A stretch of 64,000 nucleotides of DNA from Roseovarius confluentis (lineage in GTDB: Bacteria; Pseudomonadota; Alphaproteobacteria; Rhodobacterales; Rhodobacteraceae), in the NCBI RefSeq assembly GCF_002917925.1, contig NZ_PPFE01000001.1, positions 434,001-498,000 of the forward strand. The letters run 5' to 3'. Under the pieces are notes generated by a model. It saw only the letters and a list, made by a program, of their open reading frames with translations. It did not search any database and was not told where the DNA came from. Position 1 is the first letter of the stretch. Every line of letters starts with the position of its first letter. A program made the position numbers and the translations under genes. Below are positions 62,858-64,000 of this stretch, piece by piece.

Positions 62858-64000
62858 TTGAAACACACCCTTGCGAATGCGCTGGCCCGTAAAGGCTATG
62901 ACGTCCTGACCCCTGTCCAGCAGGCTGTCACCCAACCTGAACTGGAGGGCCGTGACCTGTTGGTCTCGGCGCAGACAGGATCCGGCAAGACGATCGGTTT
63001 CGGGCTGGCGATCGCCTCCACGCTGCTGGACGACGCGGATACCTTCGAGCAGGCTGACGCGCCCCTGGCGTTAATCGTGGCACCGACCCGCGAGCTTGCG
63101 ATGCAGGTCAAACGCGAGCTTGGCTGGCTTTACGCCGATGCGGGCGCGGTGCTGGCCTCTTGCGTCGGCGGCATGGACATGCGGGATGAACGGCGGGCGC
63201 TGGCGCGCGGCGCCCATATCGTCGTCGCCACGCCCGGGCGGTTGCGGGATCATATCATGCGCGGGTCCATCGACCTGTCGGCGGTACGGGCAGCGGTGCT
63301 GGACGAGGCGGACGAGATGCTGGACCTCGGGTTTCGCGAGGACCTGGAGTTCATCCTGGAGCAGACGCCGGAGGCGCGTCAGACGCTGTTGTTCTCGGCC
63401 ACGGTTCCCACCGCCATTGCCAGGCTGGCGCAAAGCTATCAGCGGGATGCCGAGCGGATCTCGACCGTTGGCGAGGAGGCGCAGCACTCGGATATCGCCT
63501 ATCGCGCGATGTCGGTTGCAGCGCATGACAACGAGAACGCGGTCATCAACGTGTTGCGCTACTATGAGGCGCCGAATGCCATCGTCTTTTGCAACACGCG
63601 GGCCATGGTCGCGCGGCTGACGACGCGGCTGTCGAACCGGGGATTTTCGGTCGTGGCCTTGTCGGGGGAGTTGACGCAGAGCGAACGCTCCAACGCGCTG
63701 CAATCCATGCGCGACGGGCGGGCGCGGGTTTGCGTGGCGACCGATGTGGCCGCACGGGGCATCGACCTGCCCAAGCTGGACCTGGTGGTGCATGCCGAAC
63801 TGCCCAGCAGCCACGAGACACTTTTGCACAGATCGGGCCGCACCGGCCGCGCGGGACGCAAGGGGGTCAGCGCGCTGATCGTCGTGCCCTCGGCCCGCAA
63901 GAAGGCGGAGCGCATCCTGAAGTTCGCCAAGCTGACAGCGGAATGGACCGCCGCGCCGTCGGCGGCGGAGGTGGATGCGCAGGATCAGGTGCGCATGCTG
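62858..64000 (+). CDS. DEAD-box RNA helicase, 3' end missing
   Basis: The frame opens at 62828 and is still open at the right edge, giving 381 visible codons. The only usable start is TTG at 62858, giving LKHTLANALARKGYDVLTPV, which agrees with the family's N-terminus. The helicase motifs are in order: Q-motif LTPVQQAV, Walker A AQTGSGKT, APTRELAMQV, GG and TPGRLRD, DEAD in VLDEADEML, SAT in LLFSATVP, ATDVAARGIDLP and HRSGRTGRAG. It unwinds RNA with ATP, probably in ribosome assembly or decay (DeaD/CsdA-like). The C-terminal RNA-binding part lies beyond the window. Confidence 0.93.
   Translation, partial: MKHTLANALARKGYDVLTPVQQAVTQPELEGRDLLVSAQTGSGKTIGFGLAIASTLLDDADTFEQADAPLALIVAPTRELAMQVKRELGWLYADAGAVLASCVGGMDMRDERRALARGAHIVVATPGRLRDHIMRGSIDLSAVRAAVLDEADEMLDLGFREDLEFILEQTPEARQTLLFSATVPTAIARLAQSYQRDAERISTVGEEAQHSDIAYRAMSVAAHDNENAVINVLRYYEAPNAIVFCNTRAMVARLTTRLSNRGFSVVALSGELTQSERSNALQSMRDGRARVCVATDVAARGIDLPKLDLVVHAELPSSHETLLHRSGRTGRAGRKGVSALIVVPSARKKAERILKFAKLTAEWTAAPSAAEVDAQDQVRML

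Overview
The window looks like a chromosomal segment of a marine Rhodobacterales bacterium of the Roseobacter group. The evidence is high GC content, a circularly permuted ssrA (tmRNA) gene, the trgA-trgB-cysK tellurite-resistance arrangement known from Rhodobacter, an alphaproteobacterial SspB, a DUF1476 F1-ATPase inhibitor, and a betaine/dimethylglycine catabolic cluster. No species call is possible from the sequence alone.

Region 1 (1-11.3 kb) is an accessory block ending beside a tRNA-Ser(GGA). It carries a serine recombinase (cut by the left edge) with a coupled small HTH protein, a MauJ-like protein with a HEPN-type RNxxxH motif, an OLD-family ATPase/TOPRIM nuclease, a GNAT acetyltransferase, a CoiA-like nuclease, a second candidate HEPN protein that converges on a PD-(D/E)XK nuclease, and an IS110 transposase broken by one amber codon. 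Gene content resembles a defence island. Decayed short repeats lie between the genes.

Region 2 (11.3-32.8 kb) is core chromosome. A tightly overlapped minus-strand run holds photolyase, CFA-synthase-like methyltransferase, trgA, trgB, cysK and a large MscS channel. Next come a class V PLP enzyme, a BCCT osmolyte transporter with a UspA-like protein, permuted ssrA, a PA2169/DUF2383 protein, chrA, sspB-fumC-DUF4169-RHH, an alpha/beta hydrolase-P450 pair, ccdA, a TusA-like protein and a phasin.

Region 3 (32.8-44.4 kb) is housekeeping: TPP riboswitch-thiC, rne, an SDR, dctB-dctD (the DctD lacks GAFTGA), purQ-purS-purC and the DUF1476 protein.

Region 4 (44.5-54.9 kb) holds an MprF-like lipid synthase, betaine-homocysteine methyltransferase, an enolase-superfamily enzyme, and two divergent DMGDH/sarcosine-dehydrogenase-like flavoproteins followed by a MobA-like nucleotidyltransferase. 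With the BCCT transporter these suggest uptake of glycine betaine and stepwise demethylation, with one-carbon units passing to folate and methionine.

Region 5 (54.8-64 kb) holds a 116-bp palindromic element, a stranded C-terminal fragment of a Hint protein, a 1330-residue LamG/RTX/Hint secreted protein, a long gene-free stretch, an HdeA-like periplasmic protein, an SGNH/GSCFA gene pair bracketed by two tRNA-Leu 3'-end remnants, and a DEAD-box helicase cut by the right edge.
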